Source: an uncultured Prevotellaceae bacterium
GTDB taxonomy: Bacteria > Bacteroidota > Bacteroidia > Bacteroidales > Bacteroidaceae
Length of the DNA: 64,000 bases
Assembly (NCBI GenBank): GCA_902790625.1
Contig: CADASP010000010.1
Location: 1 to 64,000 of the forward strand
Direction of reading: 5' to 3'
In this document: positions 46,767-57,562 of the stretch, piece by piece
How positions within the stretch are numbered: the first letter of the stretch is position 1
Layout of the letters: each line of letters begins with the position of its first letter
Program-made: the position numbers and the translations under genes
The notes under the pieces: model-generated
Databases searched by the model: none
What the model was told of the DNA's origin: nothing
Seen by the model: the letters and a program-made list of their open reading frames with translations, nothing else

Positions 46767-49247
46767 ATGGCAACCAAAAAGACAACTGCCTACAGCCAAC
46801 GGACACCCAGCAGAGAGTCGCTCAGCATCACCGACATGCTGATGGTGTGTCTGCGCCACTGGCCATGGTTCGTGCTCTCATTAGTCCTCTTCATGGGAGC
46901 TGCAACACTCTATCTGCTCCGCACACCGAAAATCTACACACGAACCACCTCCATCCTGGTGAAGAACAGTGGCGAGAAGTCGAACGACATCAAGCTGATA
47001 GAAGACCTGGGCGTGAACAACCTCTCGTCGAACATCTCCGACGAAATAGTCGCCATCCACTCGCCAGCCGCCATCTACGAGATGGTGAAGCGTCTGCACC
47101 TCGACATCAGCTACCGCCGTCCCGGCTTTTTCCGCGACGAAACACTCTATGCTGCAACGCTGCCCGTGGAGATAGAGTTCATCGACCTGGCCGACGACGT
47201 AAAGTTAGACTTCAAGCTGAAGCTGACTGGCGACAACACCGCCAACATCTCGGAGATGATGCTGCAAGGCGAACCCTTAGCCGGGGCCTTCGACATCCAC
47301 ATGAACGACACCACGCAGACACCCATCGGCAAGATGCTGCTGAAGCCCTCGCTCTACTATAAGAAAGAGATGCGCCAAGAGATACTGGTGAAGCGAGTGG
47401 GGTTTGTGGAGGCCTCGCAGCACTACGGCAGCCTCATCACGGCCAGCCTGAAACCACAGACAAAGAACATCATCGACATTGAGTGCACCGACAACTCCAT
47501 CGCTCAGGCCGACAACATCCTGAAGACCATCGTCAACATCTACAACGAGAACTGGGTGGCAAACCGCAACCAAATCAGCATATCGACCAACGAATTTATC
47601 AAGGAGCGACTGGCAGTGATTGAGGAGGAGCTGGGCGATGTAGACCAGGACATTGCCGGATACAAGAGCGCCAACGCCATGCCCAGCGTGGAAGCGGTGG
47701 CCGCCCAAGCCATGGGCCAGGAGAGTGCAGCCGACCAGCAGCGACAACTCATCAGCAACCAGCTGTATATGGTGCGCTACGTGCGCAACTACGTCACCGA
47801 CCCCTCGCATGCCAACCAGCTGCTGCCCGCCAGCTCGGGTATCGGCAACGCCGCCGTGGAGTCGCAGATTGCTGCCTACAACGAGAAACTGTTGCAACGC
47901 AACAACCTCGTGGCCAACAGCAGCGAGCAGAACCCGCTGGTGGCCGACCTCGACGTCACGCTGGCAAACCTGAAGAGTGCCATCATCAACTCGCTCGACA
48001 ACACCCAGGCCACGCTCAGCACACAGCTCAACACCGTGCAGATGATGCACAGCCAAGCACTCAACAAGTTGTCGGCCAACCCGAACCAGGCCAACCACCT
48101 GCTGTCCATTGAGCGTCAGCAGAAAGTGAAAGAGAGCCTCTACCTCTTCCTGCTACAGAAACGCGAGGAGAACGAGCTGAGCCAAGCCTTCACCGCCTAC
48201 AACACCCGCATCATCGCCGAGCCATTCGGCAGCAGCCAGCCCACTTCGCCACAGCGCAACAAAATCCTGATGATTGCCTTCGCGCTGGCAATGGCTCTGC
48301 CCGCCGCCTTCTTCATCTATCGGGAGAACTCTTACAGCAAGGTGAGAGGTCGCAAAGACATAGAAAACCTCACCATTCCCTACGTAGGTGAACTACCCCT
48401 GTGGAAGCCGAAAAAGAAAGAGGAGACGAACAAGCACGGCTACCAGATTGTGGTAAGGAGCCACAAACGCGACATCGTCAACGAAGCCTTCCGAGTGGTG
48501 CGCACCAACCTGGAGTTTATGGTGAAAGGCCCATTGACAATGGCCAAAGAGGCATCGGCCACCTCCAAGAGCAGCATCATCATGTTCACTTCGTTCAACC
48601 CAGGCTCAGGAAAGACATTCGTCTGTGCCAACCTCGGTGCCTCTTTTGGCATACGCGGCAGCAAGGTGATTTGCATTGACCTCGACCTGCGCCGAGGCTC
48701 ACTCTCAGAGTTCGTCGGCTCGCCAAAGAAGGGGCTCACCAACTATCTGGGCGGACAGACCGACGACTACCACGAACTTATCGTACGCAAGTCGCTGGCT
48801 GTGGCTGAAGAGGAGAACAGCGAAGCTGCCAAGGAGAGCAAGCGAGGAGAGGCCATCGACTTCCTGCCAATGGGTAAAACGCCCCCCAACCCCACAGAGC
48901 TGCTCTATTCGCCCAAGCTGAAACCCATGCTCGACGAGCTGCGCCAGGAATACGACTTCATCTTCATCGACTGCCCCCCGGTGGAGATTGTGGCCGATGC
49001 CACCATCATCAGCCGAGAGGCCGACATCACGCTCTTCATCATACGTGCAGGTCTGCTGGAGCGTGCCATGCTGCCCGAACTGGAGAGAAACTACGAGGAG
49101 AAGAAATATAACAACATGGCCATCATGCTCAACGCCACCGATGCCGAACACCACTATGGATACCACCGCTACGGTTACGGATATGGCTATGGATATGGTC
49201 GATACGGCTACGGCAAGGGCCACGGCTACGGTTATTACGGCAAATAA
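46767..49247 (+). CDS. Wzc-like chain-length regulator and tyrosine autokinase
   Basis: An 826-residue inner-membrane protein. A Wzz domain is flanked by helices WFVLSLVLFMGAATLYLL (about 35-52) and ILMIAFALAMALPAAFFIY (about 502-520). The BY-kinase domain has Walker A FNPGSGKTFVCANLG, Walker A' ICIDLDLRRGS, and Walker B FIFIDCPPVEI. The C-terminus YGYHRYGYGYGYGYGRYGYG is the Tyr cluster that becomes phosphorylated. It controls polymer length and export with the Wza-like and phosphatase partners. The ATG at 46767 is preferred; the 81 bases before it carry a repeat (CCCCCAAGGGGG) and two TTCACTC heptamers. Confidence 0.93.
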   Translation: MATKKTTAYSQRTPSRESLSITDMLMVCLRHWPWFVLSLVLFMGAATLYLLRTPKIYTRTTSILVKNSGEKSNDIKLIEDLGVNNLSSNISDEIVAIHSPAAIYEMVKRLHLDISYRRPGFFRDETLYAATLPVEIEFIDLADDVKLDFKLKLTGDNTANISEMMLQGEPLAGAFDIHMNDTTQTPIGKMLLKPSLYYKKEMRQEILVKRVGFVEASQHYGSLITASLKPQTKNIIDIECTDNSIAQADNILKTIVNIYNENWVANRNQISISTNEFIKERLAVIEEELGDVDQDIAGYKSANAMPSVEAVAAQAMGQESAADQQRQLISNQLYMVRYVRNYVTDPSHANQLLPASSGIGNAAVESQIAAYNEKLLQRNNLVANSSEQNPLVADLDVTLANLKSAIINSLDNTQATLSTQLNTVQMMHSQALNKLSANPNQANHLLSIERQQKVKESLYLFLLQKREENELSQAFTAYNTRIIAEPFGSSQPTSPQRNKILMIAFALAMALPAAFFIYRENSYSKVRGRKDIENLTIPYVGELPLWKPKKKEETNKHGYQIVVRSHKRDIVNEAFRVVRTNLEFMVKGPLTMAKEASATSKSSIIMFTSFNPGSGKTFVCANLGASFGIRGSKVICIDLDLRRGSLSEFVGSPKKGLTNYLGGQTDDYHELIVRKSLAVAEEENSEAAKESKRGEAIDFLPMGKTPPNPTELLYSPKLKPMLDELRQEYDFIFIDCPPVEIVADATIISREADITLFIIRAGLLERAMLPELERNYEEKKYNNMAIMLNATDAEHHYGYHRYGYGYGYGYGRYGYGKGHGYGYYGK

Positions 49248-49249
49248 CC

Positions 49250-50067
<818 letters not shown>

Positions 50068-50071
<4 letters not shown>

Positions 50072-51585
50072 ATTCAAAAACCACCCGTATCTTCAAGAAC
50101 ACATTTGTGCTATACTTACGTATGGCATTTACCATGCTTGTCACCTTATACACAAGCAGAATTACTTTGAATGTTCTTGGAGTTTCTGATTATGGTATCA
50201 ACAACGTTGTGGCAGGGACCATTTCCTTTTTGTCGTTCCTGATGTACTCCATGAACACAGCGACACAACGTTTCCTCAACATAGCCATGAGCAGAAACGA
50301 CGATGAGGAGCTTCGCCATGTGTTCAGTGTCAGTATCACCATCCATGTTATCATCTTGGTTTTAGTTGTCATCATCGGAGAAGTTGTAGGTTTATGGCTG
50401 TTATACAACAAATTGGTGATTCCTCCCGAGCGAATGGAGGCAGCCTTCTGGGTATTTCAGTTCACGATGATTTCCACAGCCACAGCGGTCATGACTGTAC
50501 CCTATAATGCAGAGGTAATAGCCCACGAGAAAATGAGCATCTATGCATATTTCTCTATCATGGACACCATCCTAAAGCTACTTATAGTCTATTTGTTGGT
50601 CATTTCCCCATACGACAAGCTAATTAGTTTCGGCTTTATGTACATGTGCACTTTTATCTTAAATCGTGTCATCTATACAATATACTGTAAAAGGACATTC
50701 AAAGAGTGCAGATACTCCATTCATTTTCCACGTAAATTGTTCAAGGAAATGATTTCATTTGCCGGCTGGGATTTATTTGGGGTCTTTGCATGGGCTTGTT
50801 CCACTCAAGGTTTAACGATTCTTCTCAATATATTTTTTGGTCCGGTGGTCAATGCAGCCAGGGCCATAGCAGGTCAGGTGATTGGCGTCATTAAAGGTTT
50901 CACAGGCAACTTCAGCACGGCCTTGAATCCTGCAATCACCAAAGCATACGGAGCCAGAGAGTATGGTTATATGACAAAACTGATGTACAGTGGTTCGAAG
51001 CTCATTTTCATCCTGTTATTCACCATGATGCTGCCCTTGTTCATAAAGTGCCATTATGTGCTAAAACTGTGGCTGAACATGGTTCCCGAATACAGCGTTG
51101 CTTTTATCCAGATATTAATCATACAGTCGGTCATACAAACGATGTGGAATCCCTTATTTGTTTCTGGACTCGCAACGGGGAAAATCAGGCAGTTTGGGCT
51201 TATTACTTCATGCTTGATGATTATTAAATTAGCTGCTGCATATATTATTATGAAGATGGGAGCGTCGCCCGTATGGACGGTTGCCATTATCAGTTTATGG
51301 GAATTATTGGCCTACGGTGTTCAGCATTACACATTAGGGCGGTTAACTGATTATAGTTTTTCCGACTATTTCCAGAAGGTACTTAGACCAACCCTTTTGG
51401 TCATTGTCTTAGTTGGGCTTTCTACCTATTGGTTTAATACCCTTCTGAACGATTCAATTCCTCACCTAATCCTGCTCTGCTGTGTTAGTTGTCCTTTATC
51501 ATTGCTTCTTTCCTACATTCTCTTATTGAATCATGAAGAAAGACAATTTGTGAAACGTACCATTAAGACTCGATTGTCAAAATAG
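50068..51585 (+). CDS. Wzx-like polysaccharide flippase
   Basis: A 505-residue inner-membrane protein with about twelve to fourteen hydrophobic segments that should flip lipid-linked repeat units. The start is a GTG overlapping the phosphatase stop (GTGA); the sequence VNSKTTRIFKNTFVLYLRM then TLYTSRITLNVLGVSDYGIN and NVVAGTISFLSFLMYSMNTA matches the MATE/PST family flippases of Bacteroidota capsule loci. The much longer open frame to 49654 is antisense-free but repeats-derived. From here on the DNA is visibly richer in AT. Confidence 0.9.
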
Positions 51586-51586
51586 A

Positions 51587-52531
51587 ATGAGCGCATTTAA
51601 GAAGATAAAAGAGAGTATCTATTGGAATGTCAGGAACAGATACGTCCGTTGGGCTCAATATCATAATCCCAGGAAATTAGCAGACATTCTGTACAGAGAT
51701 GTTTTTCACCGTTGGATTAACTGGAAAGACCCCAAGACACTCAATGAAAAAATTAATTGGCTTGCATTCTACACTGACACAAGCCTTTGGTCTTTGTATA
51801 CCGACAAGTACCGGGTACGAGAATACGTTAAAAGTAAAGGACTTGAACATCTGTTAGTCCCCATCTATGGAAAATGGGACAAGGCTGAAGACATTGATTT
51901 TGAAAGTCTGCCATCAAAATATGTTCTAAAGCCCAACAACGGAAACAGCGACATCGTTATTGTAACAGATAATGCGACAATAGACAAAGAAGCCATTATT
52001 AAAAGATTGAACGGCGGAGGGGCAAGAAAATTCATCTCGTCTGCCCAACCTCATTATCTTTCAATAGAACCATGTTTCATTGCTGAACAGTTATTAGAGA
52101 CGAATCATCCTCTGGGAATCATTGATTATAAAATCAAAGTATTCAATGGGAAACCATTCTGCATTGGTACATGGGCAAATAGAATCCCCATGACCAACAC
52201 CGGAGATTTTGGATTATACGATTTAAATTGGAATCCTCTCACCAACTGGATTAGCGAGAAAGCCAGGAATGGAACCCATATTCCCAAACCAAAGAATCTG
52301 GAAAAGATGATAGAATATGCAGCCATATTGGGAGATGGGTTTGAGCAGGTTCGCGTTGATTTTTACGAGATTGATGGCAAGGTTTATTTTGGAGAATTGA
52401 CTTTTACTTCAGCAGCAGGTCGCGACGACGACTACACAGAAGAGGCATTGCTTGAGATGGGAAACCAAATTCAACTAGATTATAGCAAGAAGTGCAAACG
52501 GAAATGGGAACTCAATTCGTATATGTATTAG
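51587..52531 (+). CDS. TupA-like ATP-grasp protein
   Basis: A 314-residue cytosolic protein matching the TupA-like ATP-grasp family found in polysaccharide loci: WKDPKTLNEKINWLAFYTDT, LYTDKYRVREYVKSKG, SKYVLKPNNGNSDIVIVTD (nucleotide-binding) and FYEIDGKVYFGELTFTSAAG (Mg-binding Glu residues). The family is thought to ligate amino acids or similar groups to sugars or peptides; the exact reaction is unknown. It starts two bases after the flippase gene. Confidence 0.85.
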   Translation: MSAFKKIKESIYWNVRNRYVRWAQYHNPRKLADILYRDVFHRWINWKDPKTLNEKINWLAFYTDTSLWSLYTDKYRVREYVKSKGLEHLLVPIYGKWDKAEDIDFESLPSKYVLKPNNGNSDIVIVTDNATIDKEAIIKRLNGGGARKFISSAQPHYLSIEPCFIAEQLLETNHPLGIIDYKIKVFNGKPFCIGTWANRIPMTNTGDFGLYDLNWNPLTNWISEKARNGTHIPKPKNLEKMIEYAAILGDGFEQVRVDFYEIDGKVYFGELTFTSAAGRDDDYTEEALLEMGNQIQLDYSKKCKRKWELNSYMY

Positions 52532-53514
52532 TTAGCTCAGAACAAGACTATTATCTAGAGGAGCTATGGGTGTCTTTATATTCCCTTCGTCAATACCATC
52601 CATCAGAAAGGGTTATTGTTCTAACTGACGACCCAACGTCAGAGCGCATCAGCCAGCAGCCTTCGTTGGCATCTTTGATTACAGAGACAAAAGTGATCCC
52701 TGTCCCTGAAAACTATCCCACGAAAGACCGCTCCAGAGAAATAAAGACTTCTATTAGGAATCTGATTGACGGAAACTTCCTGTTCATAGATACTGACACC
52801 GTGATTACAGGCCCTTTAGACGATGTGGACAATTTACCCGTTCAAAATATCGCCATGGTGCCAGAATTGCACGGTTCCTTCAAGAATCATCTGACTTACG
52901 ACTATGTGCGAACAGATGTAAAACGAATATTTGATGTTGACGCCTCCGACAGTCCCTATTGGTTCAACTCTGGTTGCATGCTGGTGAAAGACAACCAACT
53001 AACACGTGGATTTTTCCGGAAATGGAACGAGAATTGGAAGCATTCTGCATTTAACAAGGGGAATAGCACCGATCAACGTGCATTGCTGTGTACTGACAAA
53101 CAACATGGATATATCATCGAGTGTCTGCCCGATGTCTACAACTGCCAAGTAGCCATGAGCATAGAATATCTTTATGATGCGAAGATTGTACATTTCTGGC
53201 ACATGAGGAGCAATTTCACCCCTCATCTTGATTACTCACCGTTTTGCAACAAAGATATATATAGGAAGATACGTCAAGACAAAGCAATAATTAACGAAAC
53301 TGCTCAAACCATTCTCCGATGCAAGTCATCGTTCAGAACACCTTCCATGCTTGTCGGTAGCGATGAAATAGATTTCCTTTTTTCACCATTTTATACTGTC
53401 CTCGGCCGATCATATCGGGAAAGCAAAGCCATGCGATGGTGTTTAAACAGATTCATCTACTTGGTAAACCTTTATTATAGAATTAAAAGGAAAATCAAGA
53501 AAAACAAATCATGA
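52504..53514 (+). CDS. Glycosyltransferase-like protein (GT-A, DXD)
   Basis: A 336-residue cytosolic protein with GT-A features: FVYVLVSSEQDYYLEELWVS at the start, VIVLTDDPTS, and the metal-binding DTDTV in GNFLFIDTDTVITGPLDDV (about 92-110). WFNSGCMLVKDN and IVHFWHM follow, as in GT8-like enzymes. The sugar is unknown. The ORF overlaps the previous gene by 28 bases from MGTQFVY or 40 from the ATG at 52492. Confidence 0.75.
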   Translation: MGTQFVYVLVSSEQDYYLEELWVSLYSLRQYHPSERVIVLTDDPTSERISQQPSLASLITETKVIPVPENYPTKDRSREIKTSIRNLIDGNFLFIDTDTVITGPLDDVDNLPVQNIAMVPELHGSFKNHLTYDYVRTDVKRIFDVDASDSPYWFNSGCMLVKDNQLTRGFFRKWNENWKHSAFNKGNSTDQRALLCTDKQHGYIIECLPDVYNCQVAMSIEYLYDAKIVHFWHMRSNFTPHLDYSPFCNKDIYRKIRQDKAIINETAQTILRCKSSFRTPSMLVGSDEIDFLFSPFYTVLGRSYRESKAMRWCLNRFIYLVNLYYRIKRKIKKNKS

Positions 53515-54431
53515 CCTACGCCCCCATCGCCCTCTTCACCTATTGCCGTGCCGACCATACAAAGGCCGCTGTAGAGTCATTGCTAAAGAACAAGGAAGCG
53601 GCAGAGTCTGACTTGTTCATCTTCTCCGACGGGCCCAAAACCGAAGAGAAGCGGAAAGGCGTGGAGGAGAACCGAACCTATATCCACGCCATCACCGGCT
53701 TTAAGTCCATCCACATCATTGAGCGTGAGAAAAACTGGGGGCTGGCCAACAGCTTGATTGCCGGTATCACTGAAGTCATCAACCAATACGGGCGAATCAT
53801 TGTTGTCGAAGACGACCTTATCCTCTCGCCCTATTTCCTGCAATTCATGAATGAAGCTTTGGAGAAATATAAAGATGACGACCGCGTGGGCACCATCTCC
53901 GCTTACGTCCCTCCGGTCAAAGGGGAACTGCCAGAGACATTCTTCCTAATGTATTTCCAGTGCTGGGGATGGGCCACGTGGAAACGCGCATGGGACTTAC
54001 TCGAAACCAACCCCAAGCCTCTCCTTCGCAGACTGCGTTTCAAGAAAAGGAAGTTTGACGTTGGAGGTGGTTGCGGCAATTATGGGAACTTATATTGTCA
54101 AAAGGTGGGCTTGGTAGACTCATGGTATGTGCGGTTCTACGCCTCTCTTTTCCTCAAAAGAAAGCTATCTTTTTATCCAGGTCATTCCTTAACTGTCAAC
54201 GATGGGATGGATGGTACTGGTACGCATTGCAAAAACAGTCCTGACGCTATGGCTCCCGATTGCTATGAGCATCCTATAGTAATAAAAGACACTCCTGTTC
54301 GTGAGAGCATCCATGCATACCAGATGTTTTGCAATTACTTCACGAAAAGAGAAAAGGGTTCGGCTTTTCACAGACATTACCATCAATTCAAAGGCTATCT
54401 CCGAAGGCTTTTGTATATCGATTGCATGTAA
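53511..54431 (+). CDS. Family 2-like glycosyltransferase
   Basis: A 306-residue GT-A enzyme: APIALFTYCRADHTKAAVES then LFIFSDGPK, GLANSLIAGI and RIIVVEDDLILSPYFLQFMN with the EDD metal motif at about 98-102. QCWGWATWKRAW and SWYVRFYASLF are typical of the branch that includes GNT-I-like and Bacteroidota sugar transferases. It overlaps its upstream gene by four bases. Its 5' part is more GC-rich than its neighbours, a sign of mosaic assembly. Confidence 0.82.
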   Translation: MTYAPIALFTYCRADHTKAAVESLLKNKEAAESDLFIFSDGPKTEEKRKGVEENRTYIHAITGFKSIHIIEREKNWGLANSLIAGITEVINQYGRIIVVEDDLILSPYFLQFMNEALEKYKDDDRVGTISAYVPPVKGELPETFFLMYFQCWGWATWKRAWDLLETNPKPLLRRLRFKKRKFDVGGGCGNYGNLYCQKVGLVDSWYVRFYASLFLKRKLSFYPGHSLTVNDGMDGTGTHCKNSPDAMAPDCYEHPIVIKDTPVRESIHAYQMFCNYFTKREKGSAFHRHYHQFKGYLRRLLYIDCM

Positions 54432-54470
54432 TCCTATTGGCGAGCTGGTTTATCTTAATGCGTCCATAAT

Positions 54471-54554
54471 TCTTGCGTCCACGTCGTGGACTGTAGCGTC
54501 TACGACATAAAATGTAGCGTCCACGGCGTGGAATGTAGCGTCTGCGACGCAAAC
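54471..54554. repeat. Four tandem 21-bp units in a capsule-operon gap
   Basis: Units at 54471, 54492, 54513 and 54534 follow TGTAGCGTCYRCGRCRTRRA; each holds an imperfect GTCCACGGCGTGGA-type palindrome. This is the only long gap (252 bases) inside the capsule operon. Confidence 0.8.
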
Positions 54555-54683
54555 TAAAGAAGACCCGACGATATTTTAATAGTCTGCAGCGTAACCACAG
54601 GTTTTCAGAAGGGAAGACACGAAACATGATGTCTTTTGCCTACAATTCACCAACTATTTTTTGTAGGAAATTCATAACAAAAG

Positions 54684-55619
54684 ATGCACAAGAGAGTTAT
54701 TTCGATGGAACCAATGAAGTATGCGAACAACAGCAACTTCAAGTTGGCTCCCTATTATGCATGGGTTGATGCAAGTGGAAAGAAAGCTGCGTCTTATTAT
54801 TCACTAAAGTCTTTGCGATTCCTACTTCCTTTATTTGAAAAAATAACACCTAGAAGTTCCCAAAAGGCCGTATTATGTTTTGCCGAACCTCCTAGCTTGG
54901 ACATTGACTGTTTTCCCTGGTGGGGCTGGCGTGAAATAATCCCTGTATTATGGGATTGCTGGCCAAAACACTGGAACTCTACAGAACAATGGTTTCGTTC
55001 ACATGATGTCAAATCAGCGATTTTCACCTCATCGCAGACTGCGGACGAATTTCGTCGGCGTTTTCCCAACATGAACATCCTGACCATCACAGAAGGAATT
55101 GACACTATTACTTTTCACGCTGAAAAGCCTTTGTCGAAACGCAATATTGACATCTTACAGTATGGCCGCGTGGCAAAGCTATGGGGGAGCGTTAATTTTG
55201 GCGACGACATACACTCTATCTGTAGCAAAGACGAGAAAACGCTTTTGCACACTCGCAAAGACCTTGTCAATTCATTGGCCGACTCAAAAATTGTTTTGAG
55301 CATTCCACGTTGTGACATGCAGCCGGAATTAGCCGGAAATATTGAGACCTTAACCCAACGCTATTGGGAATGTATGCTTTCGGGCACAATCATCCTAGGT
55401 CGTGCACCAAAAGAACTGACAGACCTGATAGGCTATGACCCAACAGTTCATTTGCAGCAAGAATGCATCATAGAACAAGTAAGAAGCATTGTTCGTCATA
55501 TCGAAGACTATCAGGAACTGGTAGACAGGAACAGGGCTGTGGCATTGGAAAAAGCAGACTGGAGCTTGCGAATAAAAGCTATCATGGAATGGTTACGGGA
55601 AATAGGCTATGAGGTTTGA
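54684..55619 (+). CDS. GT-B type glycosyltransferase-like protein
   Basis: A 311-residue protein with a GT-B look: an N-terminal half with PWWGWREIIPVLWDCWPKHW, SAIFTSSQTADEFRRRFPNM, then ILQYGRVAKLWGSVNFGD and a donor-site-like NIETLTQRYWECMLSGTIIL. It resembles family 1/CgeB-like enzymes acting in polysaccharide synthesis. Donor and acceptor are unknown. The start after the 21-bp repeat gap is the first ATG, preceded by AT-rich DNA. Confidence 0.65.
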   Translation: MHKRVISMEPMKYANNSNFKLAPYYAWVDASGKKAASYYSLKSLRFLLPLFEKITPRSSQKAVLCFAEPPSLDIDCFPWWGWREIIPVLWDCWPKHWNSTEQWFRSHDVKSAIFTSSQTADEFRRRFPNMNILTITEGIDTITFHAEKPLSKRNIDILQYGRVAKLWGSVNFGDDIHSICSKDEKTLLHTRKDLVNSLADSKIVLSIPRCDMQPELAGNIETLTQRYWECMLSGTIILGRAPKELTDLIGYDPTVHLQQECIIEQVRSIVRHIEDYQELVDRNRAVALEKADWSLRIKAIMEWLREIGYEV

Positions 55620-55622
55620 AAG

Positions 55623-56792
55623 ATGAGCAGAGAACAAAACATAGCATACTTGGCAACATTTCAGAAAATGTACCTAACAAAGGATGTCTTTCTGATTCCT
55701 TATTATTTAGCTCGCGCTCAACATGTTCCATTAAAGATTATCTATGGTAGTAATCAAGGAGATGCAGAATTGCCCAAATGCTATCGGAATGCCGTGTTAG
55801 TTGGACATTCAAGAAGAAAAGTATCCAAAACAAAAGAGATGTTTGACTGGATATTGTATGTCCTACCCTATGCCTCACGAACAAATTCTTTGTTTTTCTG
55901 CGGATGCTCTGCCCATCACATGCTACTAACTTGGATTCTTCTGAAACTGAACCCAAAGATTTCAATTATTGTGTTTGGAGATATGGAAGAACCTCAGGCT
56001 CAAGACTTTTTTGAAACAGGAACAGTATATGGTAGCGGACTCGCAGCCTGGATAAAACGAAAACTTGCAAGTCATTTTTTCAACCATGTGAAGTTTCTTG
56101 TAGCCAATGAAAGAGCCTATGGTATAATGCAAAAGGCTTTCAAAAGGTACAATTGGCAAGGATTGGTTTCTCTTTACCCCTGTTTGGATGATGAACTATT
56201 CAACGAATTTGGATTACAGATACGGCCATGGTCAGAAAAAGAAAACATTATGATTTCTGTGGGAAGAATAGGCAATTATCAAAAGAACACAGAAATGCTG
56301 TTAAAAGCCTTGGGGAAAGTACATCTAAATGATTGGAAGGTATATCTCATCGGGCCCTTGACAGACAGCTTTTGCATTGACAAAAACGCGAATATAGAAC
56401 AATATGCAAAATCATTTTTTCAGAACAATCCACATTTAATTGGCAAGATAATATTTACAGGTTTGATATATGACCAAAAAGAGTTGTTCAACTATTTTCT
56501 GAGAGCTAAAGTATATTTGTCCTCTGCACGACATGAAGGGTTTGCAAATGTGTTCAGTCAAGCAGCAGCACTTGGCTGTTATATCATTAGCACAGATGTA
56601 GGAGGGGCTGAAACTGCAAGTAACAACTGGCAGTTTGGAACAAAGATTGAGCAGGAGAATGATGTAGATATGGCCAAAGCAATACAAATGATTATTGATG
56701 ACGAATCAACCATTCAGAAACGCTCACGACCTGACGTCAATGCTTTTCTATATTCACGAGCTATTACGCAGAAGTTAATACCCTGTTTATGA
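55623..56792 (+). CDS. GT4-like glycosyltransferase
   Basis: A 389-residue GT-B enzyme: ISVGRIGNYQKNTEMLLKAL starts the C-terminal Rossmann half, followed by WKVYLIGPL, IIFTGLIYDQKELFNYFLRA, VYLSSARHEGFANVFSQAAA (the EGF..V.EA-type donor motif) and YIISTDVGGAE. It adds a sugar from a nucleotide donor to the lipid-linked unit. The DNA is very AT-rich compared with the backbone. It starts four bases after the previous stop. Confidence 0.88.
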   Translation: MSREQNIAYLATFQKMYLTKDVFLIPYYLARAQHVPLKIIYGSNQGDAELPKCYRNAVLVGHSRRKVSKTKEMFDWILYVLPYASRTNSLFFCGCSAHHMLLTWILLKLNPKISIIVFGDMEEPQAQDFFETGTVYGSGLAAWIKRKLASHFFNHVKFLVANERAYGIMQKAFKRYNWQGLVSLYPCLDDELFNEFGLQIRPWSEKENIMISVGRIGNYQKNTEMLLKALGKVHLNDWKVYLIGPLTDSFCIDKNANIEQYAKSFFQNNPHLIGKIIFTGLIYDQKELFNYFLRAKVYLSSARHEGFANVFSQAAALGCYIISTDVGGAETASNNWQFGTKIEQENDVDMAKAIQMIIDDESTIQKRSRPDVNAFLYSRAITQKLIPCL

Positions 56793-57562
56793 TACCCAAA
56801 ACCATACACTATTGTTGGTTCGGACATAATCCATTACCAGAACTTGCCCTACGCTGTATTGCGTCATGGAGGAAGTTTTTGCCTAACTACGAAATACGGG
56901 AATGGAACGAGGACAACTTCGACGTAAACATCATTCCATATACGGCTGAAGCATACAGACAAAAGAAATATGCGTTTGTCAGCGACTATGCGCGGTTCTG
57001 GATTCTCTATCACTATGGAGGAATCTATTTCGATACGGACGTGGAGGTGATACGTCCGATGGATGACATAATAGAACGAGGCAACTTCATGGGGTTTGAG
57101 GTTGACCCAGACGGATCAAATACGCCTGGCTGGTATGCCCCAAAATACGCTTTTGCAGTAGCATTGGGACTTGGATTCGGTATGGACAAGGGGCATCCAT
57201 TTTTACAACGAATGATGACGTATTATAAAGAATTGACCTTTGACATATCCCACCTTTCGCCTTGGACTAAAACCATTGTTGCCCATACGACGGAAGTGCT
57301 GGTACAGATGGGCCTGCAGAGCAAAAAAGGCATTCAAAAGGTGGGTGACATAACCATCTATCCACATGAATTCTTTGCGCCCGTCAATGTGATTTCAGGT
57401 CGATTGCGTGTCACCAAGAAAACACACAGCATTCATTGGTATATGGGATCGTGGAATGAAAGTAAAAAGAAAACGCTGAAGGAACGAATTCGTAGTATTA
57501 TGCCAGAATGGTTATTTTATATAAACAATAGAATCAAGCGCAGAAAATACATAATCAAATGA
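56789..57562 (+). CDS. GT32-type glycosyltransferase
   Basis: A 257-residue enzyme with the clear start MIPKTIHYCWFGHNPLPELA, EIREWNEDNFDV, KKYAFVSDYARFWILYHYGG and the DXD motif in IYFDTDVEVIRPMDD (about 77-91), all typical of GT32 (Och1-like, capsule) enzymes. It overlaps the previous gene by four bases and the next by four. Confidence 0.9.
   Translation: MIPKTIHYCWFGHNPLPELALRCIASWRKFLPNYEIREWNEDNFDVNIIPYTAEAYRQKKYAFVSDYARFWILYHYGGIYFDTDVEVIRPMDDIIERGNFMGFEVDPDGSNTPGWYAPKYAFAVALGLGFGMDKGHPFLQRMMTYYKELTFDISHLSPWTKTIVAHTTEVLVQMGLQSKKGIQKVGDITIYPHEFFAPVNVISGRLRVTKKTHSIHWYMGSWNESKKKTLKERIRSIMPEWLFYINNRIKRRKYIIK

Noticed and set aside
54471-54554. CRISPR array
   Set aside because: Units of 21 bp follow each other without unique spacers, and no cas genes are present.
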